From Larimichthys crocea (Eukaryota; Chordata; Actinopteri; Sciaenidae): 64,000 nt of DNA. Below, in pieces: positions 1 through 24,164 of the stretch. The notes beneath the pieces were generated by a model. It saw nothing but the letters and a program-made list of their open reading frames with translations. It searched no databases and was not told where the DNA came from. The stretch's first letter is position 1. Each line of letters opens with the position of its first letter. The DNA is taken from contig NC_040017.1 in NCBI RefSeq assembly GCF_000972845.2, forward strand, positions 27,597,941-27,661,940. The letters are read 5' to 3'. Position numbers and translations under genes: made by a program.

Positions 1-9426
<9,426 letters not shown>

Positions 9427-9957
9427 CTTTGCACTCATTATTTTGTCTATCCACCCCCCTCTCTCTCCATCCTCTCTCTTCTTCCCTCTCTCTTCTTCAT
9501 GTGGGAGGACGGTGATGGGTTACAAAACTCTTTGATGGAATGCCTATAGTCTTTCTCTTCTTCTTCTTCTTCTCTTTGTCTTTTGTAACCTGCACCACCT
9601 GCTCCTTCACCCTGTGACCTTTGACCCTAAGCTCGACCTCCCTAATCGACCCCCCTGCCCTCCGCCCGCCCCTCGGCCTCCCACCGGGAGAATCGAGGGT
9701 AGTTTCTCGCTGTAACTACTTTTTGACTCTCCACTGGACTCGGACAGGAAGATGGGAGCGGAGGGCTGACTGGATGACATCATTGGTTGATCTGTGATCA
9801 AGTAACGTCATCGGTGACATCATCACCCCCTCAGCCAGTACGAACAGCCCAATATGAGAGCCCAAAGACTCATGGGAGTTTTTTTTTTAAATCAATGTTT
9901 GTTAGTTTTTTTTTTTCTACCTTGTCTGTAAAAGCTGTGGACCACCCTCTGCTGCAG

Positions 9958-9999
<42 letters not shown>

Positions 10000-10140
10000 C
10001 GCGCACGCGTGCGTGTGCGTGCGTTAGTTGAGGTCCTAGCTTCCTGTCGTGCATCTGAGTTTCAGTCAGATTTATTTCCTCCGTTTCAAAGAGCATTTGT
10101 TGATTTTCTCTTTTTTTTTTTTTATCTGCTTTTCTCTGTA

Positions 10141-10172
<32 letters not shown>

Positions 10173-11260
10173 CGTAGTGTGTATTTTTGGTCATGGGGGG
10201 TTGTGTTGGGACATTGATTAAGTCGATTGTAGTGTTTACCTTCTGTAGTTTTGGACACGGAGCAGGTGAGGTTTGGTACTTTGTCTTGTCTGCAGTGTGA
10301 GCTCTGAGTTGCAGATTGTTAATATGAATTATCATAAAGAAAAAAACGCACCCAGAGCCATCGATGGACTGAGTTTAGACAGAAGACAGAACAGATGCTC
10401 CAAGATGTCTTTCCAGGAGGACCAGTGTTTATATTTTTAGGACAAGTTTTTATCATGAGGTTGTCACAGTTGCTGATATCGGACCAGCGTTTCCCATTGT
10501 ACGGGTACCTGCAGGGCTCAAAATGAGACTCAGAGTGCAGGTCCGGTTGTTTGCATGTTAAATTTTCTTACTGCTGTCAGAGAAGCTGGATCCTGAAAGA
10601 AGAGAGATCTGAGAAAAGGAAGAGAGGCAGCTACTGTTGTTATTTTGTTTTTGTTTGACATGAATGAAAATCACTCCACTCGTTTATTTTTGTGATAGAC
10701 AATAGAAAAACTCAAAATCGATGCAGCTGAACCAGAGATTACATTCTCCCTGCTGCCTACATTACCCACAATGCAGCTTGACTGCTGATCATTCTTGAAA
10801 AAGTGAATCACAGTGAACATGAAGCATGACGTTTTACTTCATTTCACTCGTGTTATCTTCATGTCAGTCATCCGACACTGAAATGAGCAAAACACTCACG
10901 TCCTCCTTTAAAGCTGATGCGGTGTCCAAAAGATTTTCTACATGCACAAATCTAAAATCAGGTCATCTTCAAAAATCTAAATGCCATGTACAAATGTATA
11001 ATGTTTACCCATAACACTCGGTCCATCTGCGGCTCTGGGACTTCACTGTCTGCGGACTCCACACTGAGACTGTGAGGGAGAGAATGTGCATGTCAACAAC
11101 CTTTTTTATATGGTACGTTTAAGAAAAAATAATAAGTGAGTTGTGATAATGCTGAAACGTAAAGTGACGATACATGAAGGATGCTTGTGTACGATAGGAG
11201 AAATCATATCTTAATCCTATTTTCAGAAGACAAATAAATGCTGCGATGGTACAATGTTGT
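9427..11260 (+). other. pak1: probable pak1 3' UTR
   Basis: Non-coding sequence following the pak1 stop codon. It contains two long GT tracts (about 9960-10023 and 10141-10170) and an AATAAA signal at 11233-11238, which is a plausible polyadenylation site. A later AATAAA near 13127 could give a longer form. The end is an inference; no transcript data are visible. Confidence 0.5.
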
Positions 11261-14200
11261 TGTTTCTGACTGTTGGATCCCAGGAACGCTCTGAACATAA
11301 GGTGTATATTTTACATGCAAAACAAAAAAAACAATGTTTCAGCCTTTGTTTACGGACTGTTTTTTTATAATTGATCAATGTCAGAAAATGAGTTCATGAC
11401 CTAATTTTGTTTCTTTATTTTCTGTGAATTAAAGCAACAGAGCCTTTCTTGACGACAAACAAACATCCTGTAACTGATTGGTCACAGGTTCAAATCCTGC
11501 AAGAGCCAAAGTTTCTATCAGCAGCCACGGTTGTTCGCTCTGCATTTGAACATTTGAAACACCTGCAATGTAAATACACACCAAACATTTCCAAAACATG
11601 GAGTTGTTTTTATTGATTTATTTTTTAGTTTTTTTATGTAGTGATAATGTACCTCTGGCCTTAAACTGTTTCAAAGGTGCAAGACTACTTTAGTACCAGT
11701 CTGATGGCAACATTTTGAGGCAACAGTGAATAATGTTGTCAGCGCTTTAAGGCTGCAGCTAACCATGATTTTGGTTATCAATTAATCTGCTGATTATTTT
11801 TAAAACATTGTGAAAACATGTTCATCACGGTGGCCGTGTGATGTCTTTATGCAACCAACGCTCCAAACCCAAAAACATACAGCTGATATGAAGTAATAAA
11901 AGCAGAATGATTGGCAACTAAATCATTCATCGATTGTCAAAACATTTGCAGATTAATTTTATAATCAAGTGTGGAGAGACAAAAAAATCATCAAGACCAC
12001 ATGTTTGTGATCCTTGTGTGGACCGTGACAGCACGCAGCTGTTTACACTGACTGGATTAAATCTGGGTTAAACTGCCTGAAACTGTTGCCACTGTGTGTT
12101 TGTGTTACCTGGTCTGAATCCCCCTGACACAGAGCTGGACCTGAAGAACTGTTCTGATTTTCTCTGAGATCACATGAAAACCACAGCATGTTTCTTTGAA
12201 TTACCCTTCAGCCTTTGGTAAAATGTTATTTTTACCATTTAATTTCATTTTGAAGAGGTCATATCAATCTGCCAGTGTGTGCTGATGTGATGGATCAAAC
12301 CGTATTTATGATGAACCTGCTGCAGTGAGATGAGTTTCATAATGTTATGTTTGATACATTCTCAGTTAAATAGTTGTTTCTTATCTAAACCTTTCAGGAA
12401 ACGTCATGGCAATAATCTGCCCTCTCTCCCAGGGGAAATATTTTTAATACTCCAGCATTTCAGTATGGAGGCAGATCCATGATGGGCTGTCACATAATGA
12501 CAAGCCAAGTCATACTGACATGTTCAGCAGTTTTCATTTTTAGAGCTTGTTTCGTTTGGCCAACAGACAGCAGGGACGTTTCAGTGTAGATAACGTGAAT
12601 GCCACTGCAGTTCCTGAAAGACAGGAGTCTGAATTTCTTCCACCTGCATAAACACACTTTTAGCTGCACGTGAGAATTCTGCTTCAGCTGCAGAGGAGAC
12701 ACAAAATGGCTTCAAATGACACTGCTCTTATGAAAGAGGATCCGTCCATGATCATCCTTTTTTCTTTAGTTTTCACAAAAATGTGCTGACCATCACATCC
12801 AGCCTGATAAATGAGCCTCTGTAGGAAACAAATGGACCGCTGTTGGGTTGATGATGTGTTACAAATACTGCTGGACCCTAGAACAAGTTAAATATTATGA
12901 ATTACTTTGGTAAAAATAATCATTTTACTGTATGAAGTGAGCATCAACAGGCAGGGTACAGTTGACGGGGGATTCAGACTCGGTGCAGTCTAAAGGTCTA
13001 AGAAAGGACTGGGTTCAGTCCAGAATGAGGCGGTCAATGAAGTCTTCACTCCTCAGTGTATCAGAGCCATAATTTATCTGTTTGAGTCATTTTTTGATTA
13101 TTTGAAACAACTCTGAGAAATGAAAAGAATAAAACTGTACAAAAACTGAATATCTGGTCTGCTTTTGTTCGTCCTAAACGTGTCGTTAGCTGAGTAGACT
13201 GTTAAATTTAAACACTGGGATTATTTTAAGACTCCTGAAAACTCTAAAGCTTTTCTGTAAGTCAATTATATGATTAGCGTTCTTTGCTTGAGTCTGGGCA
13301 GAAAATCCGTCTGTCTGTGATGGCTGCCTGCAGCCATCCTCTCGCCATCCGTCTAACTGTGAAATTAGATCGCACCTATTTCTCTTCTTCTAAAAGGTGC
13401 TAATTACTGATTGCTTTCATCTGCAGGATAATGGGGAATGACTTCTGTGGTGGAGATGAGGCTGTACTGCAGTGTGTGAATCAGTGTTAACTGACTGAGG
13501 CACAAACACCTGTAACTGTAAAATTAGTAAAATGTGTATTTCCTTTCACTCCCATCTCCTTCCTCCTAATGTCTTTATCTGGACAGTACAGTGGACAGTC
13601 TGTCTGTGGCAGTCTTGTTGTGTCAAACCAATATGATGTTATTTTTTACCAAACCTGCGCTGCACGCTCACATGGACACTGCTGTGCTACATCTACACCT
13701 CAACGTGGAAAATGCTACCTGGACTAAGCAGCACTGGGAGGGTTTTTCTCTGAGGAGCTGTGGAAGTCCTTGGTGGATGAGTTCATGCCCGTTTCTACCA
13801 TGGAGGACTGGAGGACCATCGCAGGTTCTGTCAGTGCTGGAACTTTCCAAACTGTGTTGGCTCTATAAGTTGTAAACGTGGTGATCCGGCTGTTTGTACG
13901 TGAACTACCAGGGGATGTTCTTTCTCAATTTACCCACTATTACTGTACCACGCTAATGACCACAACAGTCTCATGTTGCCATGGAGACCGAGTTCTCGTT
14001 AACCAACTGTAATTGTCTTCCAGACAGATACAGTGACGCAGGATTTCGGCTCTTTCTGGATGATTTTCTGCTCTCTTTATTTATTCTCTTCTTTCTGCTT
14101 CTCTCATTCATTCAGTCTGTTCTCCCTCGTGCATTAAACATTCGGTCTCTCTCACAATACAAAAACACTTGTGTGTCTTCCTCTGCCTGTGCAGTGTGGA

Positions 14201-16548
14201 GAGTAATGAGGCTGGTTTCTGCTGAGGTGGCAGAGGAGGAGTGACAGAGCGTGACGTATCATGACAAGGACAAACAACCACAGAGGCTGAAAGTGAAATG
14301 AAAACAAGAGCAGTGTGAGATGACAAAGAAGAGACGTGGAATTAGATACAGAGGAGGAGTGTAGCAAAACAGGAGGTTTAGAAAGGGCTGAGAATTAAGC
14401 TCCAGGTGCCCACCTCCTAATACTCACATAACAACATTGCATGGAAACTGTCACAAAGTTGGAAACACACTAAGATCTGCCTTCACTGCCCAGCACAAAG
14501 ATCGAATTTAAGTTTTATAGAATAATGTTTACACTAAAGTACATCCTGGTTTCTCAGAGAGAGAGAACGCGTGTCCTTATTCCCAGTCATGTTTGCAGTC
14601 ATGCAATCTGCTGTGTGTGTTGATTGATATCCCATGGTGTTGCAGTGGACCCCCACCTCCTCCTCTTCTTTTATTGCTCGCTATTGCATAACAACCTTCA
14701 CTGCAGAGGAAGAGCACTGCAGAGCACACACACACACACACACACTTTACTCTGTACAGTCTCTCCTCTAAGCGTGTTCACATGCTTTGCTCATTACAAA
14801 GAAAACTCGATGAGCTCCATTTTAAACACATCAAACACGATCTCAGAGGTCAGGGGTCAGAGGATAACACGAAATTCAGATTCAAATTCTTCTAGTAACA
14901 TTTAACTCAGACGTTTTGTTGTTTAGACACAGCATCAACCTTAGACATAACCGTTCATAGCAGAAGAGACATTGGGTAATAACTTAAACATTAGATTTTT
15001 CTTGTGACTTCTTGTCTCATTGCTTGTAACTGTGTGTCTGTACTAGACGCTGTTGTAAGAGAAGAATAATTCGCCACCATGTTGTAGCATAGCAGCCGAA
15101 CTCTCCACTTACTGAAAATCAAGAACACCATCCATTTGTTATCCTTTATTCTTCATTTAATATGATGTCATGGCAGTTTCACACGGCTCTCTATGATGAT
15201 CAGTCAAGAATTATGCCTACATCTGGAGGTACAATGGGCAAGTTGAATATGTAGTACCAAAGAGTACCATGAGTGAGTTTAGGGCCGAGTTGTACCGTAC
15301 TACACCATGCAGCGGACACAAGGCTTAATTCCCAGTGTAATACATTGTAGTCTGTGTTCAGTGCGGACCTCATCCAATAACCTGCAGTTCTTTTTCTGTG
15401 TCTCATGTTCAGAAGAAATGCTCAAACCTCTCTAATTTCTACAACTCATGGACAAATTATACAAATTCAGATTTCCCCTTTAAGAATAAATAACACTGCA
15501 GTCTGGTACATGTGAGCCTGACTGACTTTTTGTGAGGAAATGTGCTGAGCAGCAGAGCACAGAGTGCTGCTGAGGCATACGTCGTGTTTAATGCTCCTCG
15601 TGCCATGGCCAGCAGGGATCTTAATGGGCTGTTCATCACTCTGCATGACTGCGAGAGAGGGAGGTGAGGAGAGAGGAGGCGAAGATGATGGGGAGTGTGC
15701 AGAGAATGATAAACATGACGACACAAAGAGATTTGATTTTCCATTTGAAGGTGTCAAAGAGAAGAGTTGTCCTCTTTTCTTTTTCCTCTGTGAACAGAGT
15801 GAAGTCTCATTTCATCTGAGTGAATGAGACTGAGAGAGGAATGTCATTTGATAGAGCATTATGTTACAGTCAATACATGCTGACTCACTGTCATCCACTG
15901 TGAAGCAGTTGAAGTCTGTAGAAGTTTAGTCTGTCTCTTTAATTTGTAGTTTTATTCATGAACTCTGGCTCAAATAAGTATGAGCAACCTTCATCAGCAG
16001 TGTCACAACCAGCTAAATAATCAGCCGTGACACTGAAAATCTCTCCAAGGATAACCTTTAAAAAGCACGTTTAGTCACGTCTACATGTGCTGTGTGTATT
16101 AGAGCAGAAAGACAGAATGAAGTTTTTCTTTGTCAGCAGTGCGATCAGATGAAAGGAGCAGAATCATTACTTCATCTGCAAAATCTGGTTTAAAGTGAAA
16201 CTGGCAGGTATTTCCTGCTGAGAGCATTCGAGATGCAGGTGCTTGTATTCAGTAACAAACACTTTAAACAGACTCTGCTGCACAAACTACAGGGAAGTTA
16301 GAGATTTGCTCATGATTGATTATCATGCTGAACATTCAGAACTGTCTGCTTTGTTATTGTGTTTTGTTGACCTGTGTGTCATCGACACATCACTTCATCA
16401 CTATGACCCACACGTTGGTGCTGGAAGTTTTCTGTCTGTGTCCATTACCTCTTAGACTAAGTGTTTGCAGGTGAACAGATGTTTTACTGGCTGTCAGCAC
16501 TCACGGACTGCAATAAAGCTGTTTCCTGTGTTTATGATAATCTCTCTC

Positions 16549-16620
16549 TGTGTGTGTGTTTGTGTAAGTGTGTGTAGGTGTGTGTGTGTGTGTGTGTAAG
16601 TGTGTGTGTGTGTGTGTGTG
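16549..16620. repeat. (TG)n microsatellite with interruptions
   Basis: TG runs separated by TAAG/TAGG interruptions, within the pak1-gdpd4 intergenic region. Confidence 0.9.
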
Positions 16621-18173
16621 GAAGGCATCTCCTTGGTACAGGTTGCTGTTGTAATGGCTCTGTTACCGTGGCGACCCATGCATTGTTGACCAGATTCAAT
16701 GCATTATGATTAAAGGTGCGCCAGGTCGCCATGGCAACGCTCTGCGTAGGAGTTACATAAGCGGAGAGAGGGGACCCCAGTGATTGTGTGTGTGTGTGTG
16801 TGTTTGTGTGTGGTTGATATTTGTGTGTACATCTCTTTGTGAGTCTATGTGCAGCTACACTGTGTGCGTGTGTGTGCGTGTGTGTGTGACCTGAAGCTAA
16901 AGGAGGTTATATTATCCTGTGATAACTTGCTGTCTGTCTGTCACTCTTCTAACCTGTATTTATCGAGGGAAATGTAACAGTCGGTGAGTCCTGACATGCT
17001 TCACACACAGTCACACCTGGGAACTGCCCAGTTCAACCACAGTGTGCTGCTGTCGGGCTTTGAGCTGCTCTCATGAAGCTTTGTGTCTTATTCTATTTAG
17101 AGAATGTTATGAACATGTGTAACTGTGTGTCCTGTCAAGCCGCAGGCTTCATTAACTGTGTGCTGACACGCTGTTTCATCTGCAGGCCTCTGGATTTAAA
17201 GGATTTGTGACTCCGTTTAATTGAAAGTTTTTCCTTCCATTTCTAAGTTGAAGATATTTCTTACAGAAACAGTGATCCTGTCTCTGCAGCAGAGTAAATG
17301 CTTTGTGTTAATGTTTGTGCTGATGCTTTGTGTTACAGAAAAGTTGAGACTATTTGAAATTCAGACCAGGCCAGGTCTGATGGTGGTTGTGTAATAACAA
17401 CATTTCCTTGTGTCTGGAAACGTCTTGTGCTCTCTTGTCAGCAGGTGTTTGCACTGCTCTGCCTGCTGTAATGGATTTACTACCACAACAACTACACTGA
17501 TGTAAACGAGGGACACAGATTCAGCAGCACCCGCCGACAGGCCCATTTAATGATGTTACACAACTTTGTTGCTCTGTTTGTGGTTACATCCTGTTGTGAT
17601 GCTGCGTCGTGCAAAGAAAGGCTTTTCATTACATAAGATATAATTCAATAGGAGGAGGAAAGAGACGCAGTAATACTTTCATTCACAGTTTCTCCGAGGA
17701 AAGATTGATGTTTTAAAAACTTCCAGGATTGTATGTTCACATTATTAATTAAATGCTGACACACTGTTATATAAGGAAACATTATATATAAAAAGAATAT
17801 GCAGCTCAGTCTGTCAGGAACATGTCAGCATACGTCTTTTGCATATTCAGTGAGTCATTTCTCTTTCACCATCCAAGGTTAAACCAGTCATGAGCAGTCA
17901 GACGCATATCCACTTTCTAATGTCATTTTATTTGTTCATAGAAAATTCTACAAATCTATAAAAGTAATACTTGAACACGTGATTGGTAACATATTCCTAA
18001 TGTCTGATTTGTTTGTTCCTGTAGTCCTTTAAAGTAATCTATCATCTCTGAATATGTAATATATTCATGAATATAACACTTGGTGTGTGAGGTGAACAGG
18101 CCTAATAAAATGATGCAGGAACACACCTCAACATCAAACTGGAATGTTTGGTGGATGGAAGCGTTACTGAAGT

Positions 18174-18263
18174 ACAAAGACTTTGTGTAAGTTTTCTGAT
18201 TTGTTATGTTTAAATCTGACAAAGACTTTGTGTAAGTTTTCTGATTTGTTATGTTTAAATCTG
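18174..18263. repeat. perfect tandem duplication, 2 x 45 bp
   Basis: 18174-18218 and 18219-18263 are identical 45-base units beginning ACAAAGACTTTGTG. They lie about 400 bp upstream of the presumed gdpd4 promoter. Confidence 0.95.
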
Positions 18264-18639
18264 CAAATGAGGCATAATCTAATGCTAATGAATTAAATTG
18301 AAATATACAAAGTGTAAATAATTTTCTTTCCATTATTCTGCCCAAAATCTTAAATTGACCAATGCATGAAAAAAGTGATGAAACATTTTTTTAGTGTCTC
18401 ACTTTATAATAAGAAGATTTGATATTAAACATGAGCTCTGTCTATAACTGTTTGTCTTAAATTATAAATCTGTTCTCTGTGAATGAATGAGTCCGCAGAG
18501 CATCGAACAATACAATAAAACAAAACAAAATAACCCATCAGATAAATGTATTTATGTTTCTCTATCAGCATTACAGAATCCCACAGATGTAAATTATATT
18601 TTTATTGATATTTCTTTGTTGGCTCATTTGATTTTAATT

Positions 18640-18890
18640 AATAGGGGCTGCTGGTGACGTCAGCAACAGGTTGGTGGAGCCCCTCGCGGACGCCTCGTGC
18701 CTGCAGTTCTCCTCCCCTCCTCGCGCAGACGGAGCGCGTGCTGGTCCTCACAGCGAGCTCGAGAGCCTGCACTGCTGCTGCACGAGACTACTGCAGCACA
18801 GGGCTCGTGCGTCAGACCGTGTTTTTTAAACGTTAACGGTAAAGATAAAAACCGACGGAGGTACCGGAGAGCCGAGCTGCACACAGACAG
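18640..18890 (+). promoter_or_regulatory. gdpd4: presumed gdpd4 promoter and non-coding exon 1
   Basis: A GC-rich, CpG-containing island in otherwise AT-rich DNA. It carries the perfect CRE palindrome TGACGTCA at 18655-18662, no obvious TATA box, and a consensus donor (CAG|GTGAGG at 18891, with a second GTGAGA ten bases further on). The next + strand exon that fits is at 32020. Assignment to gdpd4 rests on position, strand and the donor; the transcription start is not visible, and the exon could belong to another transcript. Confidence 0.55.
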
Positions 18891-20259
18891 GTGAGGACAG
18901 GTGAGACCTTTGTTCATGCTGCGCAGTGAACGAGCTTTATATTAAACTGTAAATGTCAGTTTGTGTTAAAGCATGAATGATGTTTTATTTTGAAAGTCAT
19001 CAGTCCTGCGTGTTCTGCGGGTTAAAGCAGCTCAGCGATATTCGCACGTCTGCTCCCTCTGTGCTGAACATCTTTAAACCTGCTCACTTTGATTTCAACA
19101 CATTTGATCTGATGTGACCTCAGAGCTGCGACTCATTTCTACATGTTTAATTTAAGTTGATGTCAGCAAACGTGTTTTTACTCCAACTCCTGCAAAGTAA
19201 GTTTAAACCGTGTGAGCAGGAGGACGTTTCATTTTCTAAATCTGTTTTCGCTGCTTGTGGAATAAATGTATAGTTACTGTCTATAATATAGACATATAGA
19301 CATATAGACATATAGACTCTATATCATTGCACTGTTACATTTCTCGAGCCCTGCAGTCTCAGCACATGCTTGTCCTGATGTTGGATCATGACTGTCCTGG
19401 TTGGAGGTTTCTCCTTCTGCAGTGTCCACAGATCACAGTCCATATGTCGTGGACATGGAGCTCCAGCTGCATTTTCCTTCAGGTTGATTTTTAGTGGCAT
19501 TGTTGTGATTCACTGCGGAGCACAGATGGTGAATCACGTCTGTCAGGCTGCTTCATTGTTAGGTCAATACAAATCAATACAACGCACACTGACACGATCT
19601 CAAGGTTCAAGATTGCTGCTCATTCAGTACAGTTCTTAGTAGGACATCAGATACACAGTCATACATTCATCACCCAGCCAAGGTCAGTTCATAGACCTGC
19701 AGCAGTGTGAGGAGTAATGGCTGTGAATGGATATGATAATGTATGCTCTTGTTTTTATCATCACCAAGTCCCAGCTTGACATCAGGGCAGATGTTCACAG
19801 TAATACTGCATGTGTGCATCAGTTTGTTTCACCCACAGTCATTTAAATCACATTGACAAACTGATGATACACCATCAGACATAATCAGTTCATCAGCTTG
19901 TCCTCTGAAAATCCAGGTTTTGGATGCAAGCAACGATCTCTCCTACCCTGATGTGGTGAAGTAAATATTGAAGAAGTGATATCTGATCAGAAAGGTGCTG
20001 TGTTGATGACAACAATCTGTGGAAAAATAAGGAAACTATGACAGTATGAGCCCACCTGTGTCTGTCTAGACTGGCAACAAGATCAAAAAGTGGCTGATGT
20101 ATGTCACTCATGGTACTCACTGTTGTCCACTGCTGCTTTTCTTACAGTATGTCACCGGCATGTACTGATTCTTACTGCAGTAAGAGTGGTAGGATAACAT
20201 GACATGTTATTCCAGACACATGTACCACTTCTTCAAACTTAAATTGCCTGTAGGTGTGA

Positions 20260-20388
20260 ACGGGTATTTGTCTCTGTGATGAACTGGTGACTTGTACCCC
20301 GCCTCTCACCCTAAGTCAGCTGGGATTGGCTCCAGCTCCCTGCGACCCTGATGAGGACAAGCGGTTAGGGAAAATGGATGGATGGTCA
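20260..20388 (+). mobile_element. LINE L2-type 3' end fragment
   Basis: The stretch containing GATGAACTGGTGACTTGTACCCCGCC, then GGGATTGGCTCCAGCTCCCTGCGACCCTGATGAGGACAAGCGG, and ending in an ATGGATGG tail, matches the 3' end shared by fish L2 LINEs and SINEs that borrow their tail. It is 5'-truncated with no open frame. The family name is from memory. Confidence 0.7.
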
Positions 20389-20860
20389 AACTCATCCAAG
20401 GCCACAATTGCTTTGCTGGTGCACAGAGCTAATATTGTGATGTAAATATATCACTGACACGATGGCATACAACCTGCCACAGGACAAAAACAAGAGCACA
20501 ACACTGATAGAGTCAGTCACATTATGTTATTAGAAGTGTAAACGTTAGTGGAACATGATGTAGGTAACAAACAGAATCAGCATATGACATCTTGATTGTG
20601 CGGTAGGTAAGCACACACAGGAGGGATGTTTCTGGGATCAAACCACAGCATTCAGGTGCCTGAAAGATTTCTGAAATGATTAGTCTTGGATTTGCAACCT
20701 AGTCTGGCTCGTGATCCTCTTAAATCCCCAAATTCCTAAAGGTTCTTTTGTGTTTGGAGCTTACACTGAGAGATGATGAACACATTGTGTTGTGATATAT
20801 TTCAGACACATGCAGTAGCAGTTCCCCTTAGGACCCACACACCTGGAGCAGACATCATGT

Positions 20861-20902
<42 letters not shown>

Positions 20903-22097
20903 CGTCGTGATGTAACAGCTCCTCTGAAGCTCTGCAGCGCAGCCTCATGACTGACACAAAATGTCTTCACTGTCGTCATAAAAAGTCCTGTTTACTTTCT
21001 GCTGAGCCTCCGTGTGGTTCTGTGTGACGTCAGTGTTGCTCCATCATTTCAGGCTACAGCACAGCAGACAGTGGTGTCACCGATCTGTAATCTAGATGTA
21101 GACACCCTCACAAATAAAACCAGAAGCAGATTCTTTAAGTTTAAACTATTATCACTATGATCATCTGTCATATATGCTGAGAAACTACAGATTGAGCTTT
21201 TTAAATATGAGTTATTTGACGTTGCTCTGGAAGTCTGTCATCTTTTTGTCATGAGCTGCACCCGAGTGAAATAATCCAAGTCAACTCTGACTTGCCGGAG
21301 TGGGCTGATGCCTCTGTGTACAATGACGCAGTGAAAAAAGGCAGATGATTGGACTGACAGCATGAGGTTTGAATCGGGGGCTCCTCAGCTGGTGAATCGA
21401 ATCATCACTTTAAGCTGGAACACTTTGATTTTGTTGGTTTTGTGTTATTAGGTCAAAAACTGTTGCAACCTTTTTGCTTTAAAACTTCAAATATTTCCAG
21501 AGAAATAACCGGGACTGTCTCTGTGTTGTTGTGTTTTGGCTGAAGTTACACAGCTTTGGTCTTCTTGCTTTGACCCGGCTTCTGTCTCAGCAGCTTGACT
21601 TGATAGTTTTGCCTAAAGGCACTGCATACTCCCCAGCACGTCTGGGAAATCAAACCAAACTCCTTCCAAGCTCACCCGACTCTCTGACCTTTCATCTACT
21701 GACATGTCTAAGGTTCTTTTATTTCATTTAGTTTTTCCCAGAAGTCCGTTAGTAAGAAATCATAAATGCAGCACTGATTCCAGGCAGATTTTGAGCCATA
21801 CATTCAAATTTAAAAGTTCTCACAATTCCCATGTGCATTGTTTTATAAGGTTCCTACTAATCCTTATTTAACTTTTCTGTACAAGTTAATTACATTGCGA
21901 GTGAATATTCCCACAGGCTGACAAGGATCCCAGTCTGGCTGTAAAAGGCAATTAAGTCATCCTCTGATTTCCTTTGCACTGCGACTGTGATGACGCCAAT
22001 ATGTAATGAGCAGTTTAATGAATAAATCAATGTGTTGGTTAGCTTATCATTAATCTGCCATGACTCATTAACATCATTGCTGATACATGCTTCTTCA

Positions 22098-22132
<35 letters not shown>

Positions 22133-24164
22133 TGGTTTATGTTCAGAAAGTGAAAGACAAAAGCCAAAAGAGGACAAGCTGTTCCTCACTGAGAAACTCT
22201 GATGGGAAATGGAAAAATAAAAAATATTTGGGTTTGTTTGCTAATTCTGTTTTTAGTTGGGTTTCAAAGGCAAATGCTGATTCTGTTTTTTTAAACAGTA
22301 AATGAATGCTTTATCAAATTAGCATGTGATTAATGTTGTTTGGGTGGAGACACCATGGTCTGTAATAACTGCCAGATCCAATAAGAAAACTCAGTTTTCT
22401 CCTATCAAGAAGAGTTCAGCTTCTTCAGAACAAACAATTCTGCAAAACCCTGAATGATGTTCAGTGACAATGTTTTTGAAAGGTCAATGCCAAAATTGCA
22501 TTCATTATTCTTACAGTATTGGCATCAGTATGATTAGGAAACTCAAACTATGTTGTTGTTGTTGTTGTTGAGGAAAGATTGTGATTATGGCCTAAGATGG
22601 AACATAAACTCTGTTTGGCTTTAAAGTCTGGATGTAAATCTCTTAATATAAAGTTACATATTTCCTAGAAAAAGAAGGAGCACATGCTGCAGTCGTGGTG
22701 TTGTTGTTATCTATGGTGTGATGTGTTTGGACAGTGAGTTGACTGGTCTGGGTACAGAGGGCTGCATTGTTTGATGTGTACTGTCTCCTCCGCGCTCTAT
22801 CTGTGTCTTCGTACATCTATCTGCGTGTTCTGCTGTTTTCGGCACAGCAGCAGTGTTTCCTCCTCCAGTGTTGTGTGTTTTGCTGCAGCATTTTTACACT
22901 GAAAAACAGATGGATGCTCACACATGGAAACACACATACACACTCCTTGCTTCACCCGGGCACCGATCACAATCAGCTCCAGGATCTGCTGCTCGGCTGC
23001 GTGTCGGGACCACAATAACTCATTGTTTTGTTTAGGTCTACAGTAGCTTGTGTCATTTCACATGCAAAGCAATGAAGCTTGTGTTTATTTTTCCACCGCC
23101 GTCCCACTAACAGCATGACAGTTTATTTTTAACTAAACTCTGTCTCACTACATACAGTGTTTCTTTCTCTGCACTGACCTGCTTCACATTCATACATCTA
23201 ATACTCATAGCCAAAGGAATCATTAAAGTTTAATCTAATCTTGTGCATAATCACATCCTGAAACCACAGTTGTGCAGCTCCACAGGAGCAGCAGGGATTA
23301 AGTGCCTGGTTTAAAGGCCACTCCACAAATTCTCCGGGGATTCAAACCTGTGTCCCTGCAGTAACAAGCTGCTGCTGTCACTGTTGGAAGAAAACCTGGT
23401 TTTTCAGATAAAACACAAGTTGTAAAAGTGCCAGTTAGCTTACGAACCGTGTCCTGTTCTTTTATAGTCGACGATTTCTGTCAGTCTGCTGCCAAGTTAA
23501 TCTTGTTTTGCTGGATTTACCTTTTATTGTTTCCACATTGTTATTTTCCCTTCGTGTCCTAGAATGACTACAGTGGGAGAGAGACTGAGATAAGCACGTT
23601 ATATATATGTGGGTATTTTTATTAACATTGCTCACACACCTAAAAGCACATAACTGAGGACACGAGCATTGTCGTTGTCAGTTAGTATAATTTATTCCAC
23701 AGGGGCCAATTAAATTAAATAGACACAACTCTCTTTCCATCACACACACACATACACACACTGTTCTACTGTCAGGTATTAGGTCTCTGTTAGTTTTGCA
23801 TTGTTAAAAAGACTGTAGACTGAAGTCTATGATGCTTTTCTATTGGTGGCACATGTACTGTGGCTGCAGACTCTGAAATATGAATTGTTTTGTTGTTTTG
23901 CATCTGTCCTGATTTGACACTGGCTGTTCGAAGTTACTGAAGTTGTATTTTAATTAGAAATGATAGTTTGATCTGAATCCTTCTGGAAATAATGGAGTCC
24001 TTAATTGATGATCATCCAGAGTGATGACCACTTACCTGTCATACCTGTGTAATCTATTGCAATTCAATAACAGAACAGTTCTGCATAACATCTCCAATTT
24101 AACTGTATTCAGTTTAAGGTGGCGTTGTACTGCACTGATGTTGTGTCTTCCCTGTTCATACATA

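Larger units (their letters stand above)
11261..18640. other. pak1-gdpd4 intergenic region, no gene recognised
   Basis: AT-rich DNA in which the ORFs are short and show no family motifs. It holds CA/TG microsatellites (14728-14746; 16549-16620; 16786-16803), a tRNA B-box-like GGTTCAAATCC near 11488, and a perfect 2 x 45 bp tandem repeat (18174-18263). I see no convincing coding exon or RNA gene. Confidence 0.6.

Noticed and set aside
11486..11500. tRNA B-box-like GGTTCAAATCC
   Set aside because: No A box or cloverleaf can be drawn around it. At most it is a decayed SINE relic.
13591..13875. 94-residue + strand ORF in the intergenic region
   Set aside because: It has no recognisable domain, no flanking splice logic and no GC shift. 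Treated as chance.
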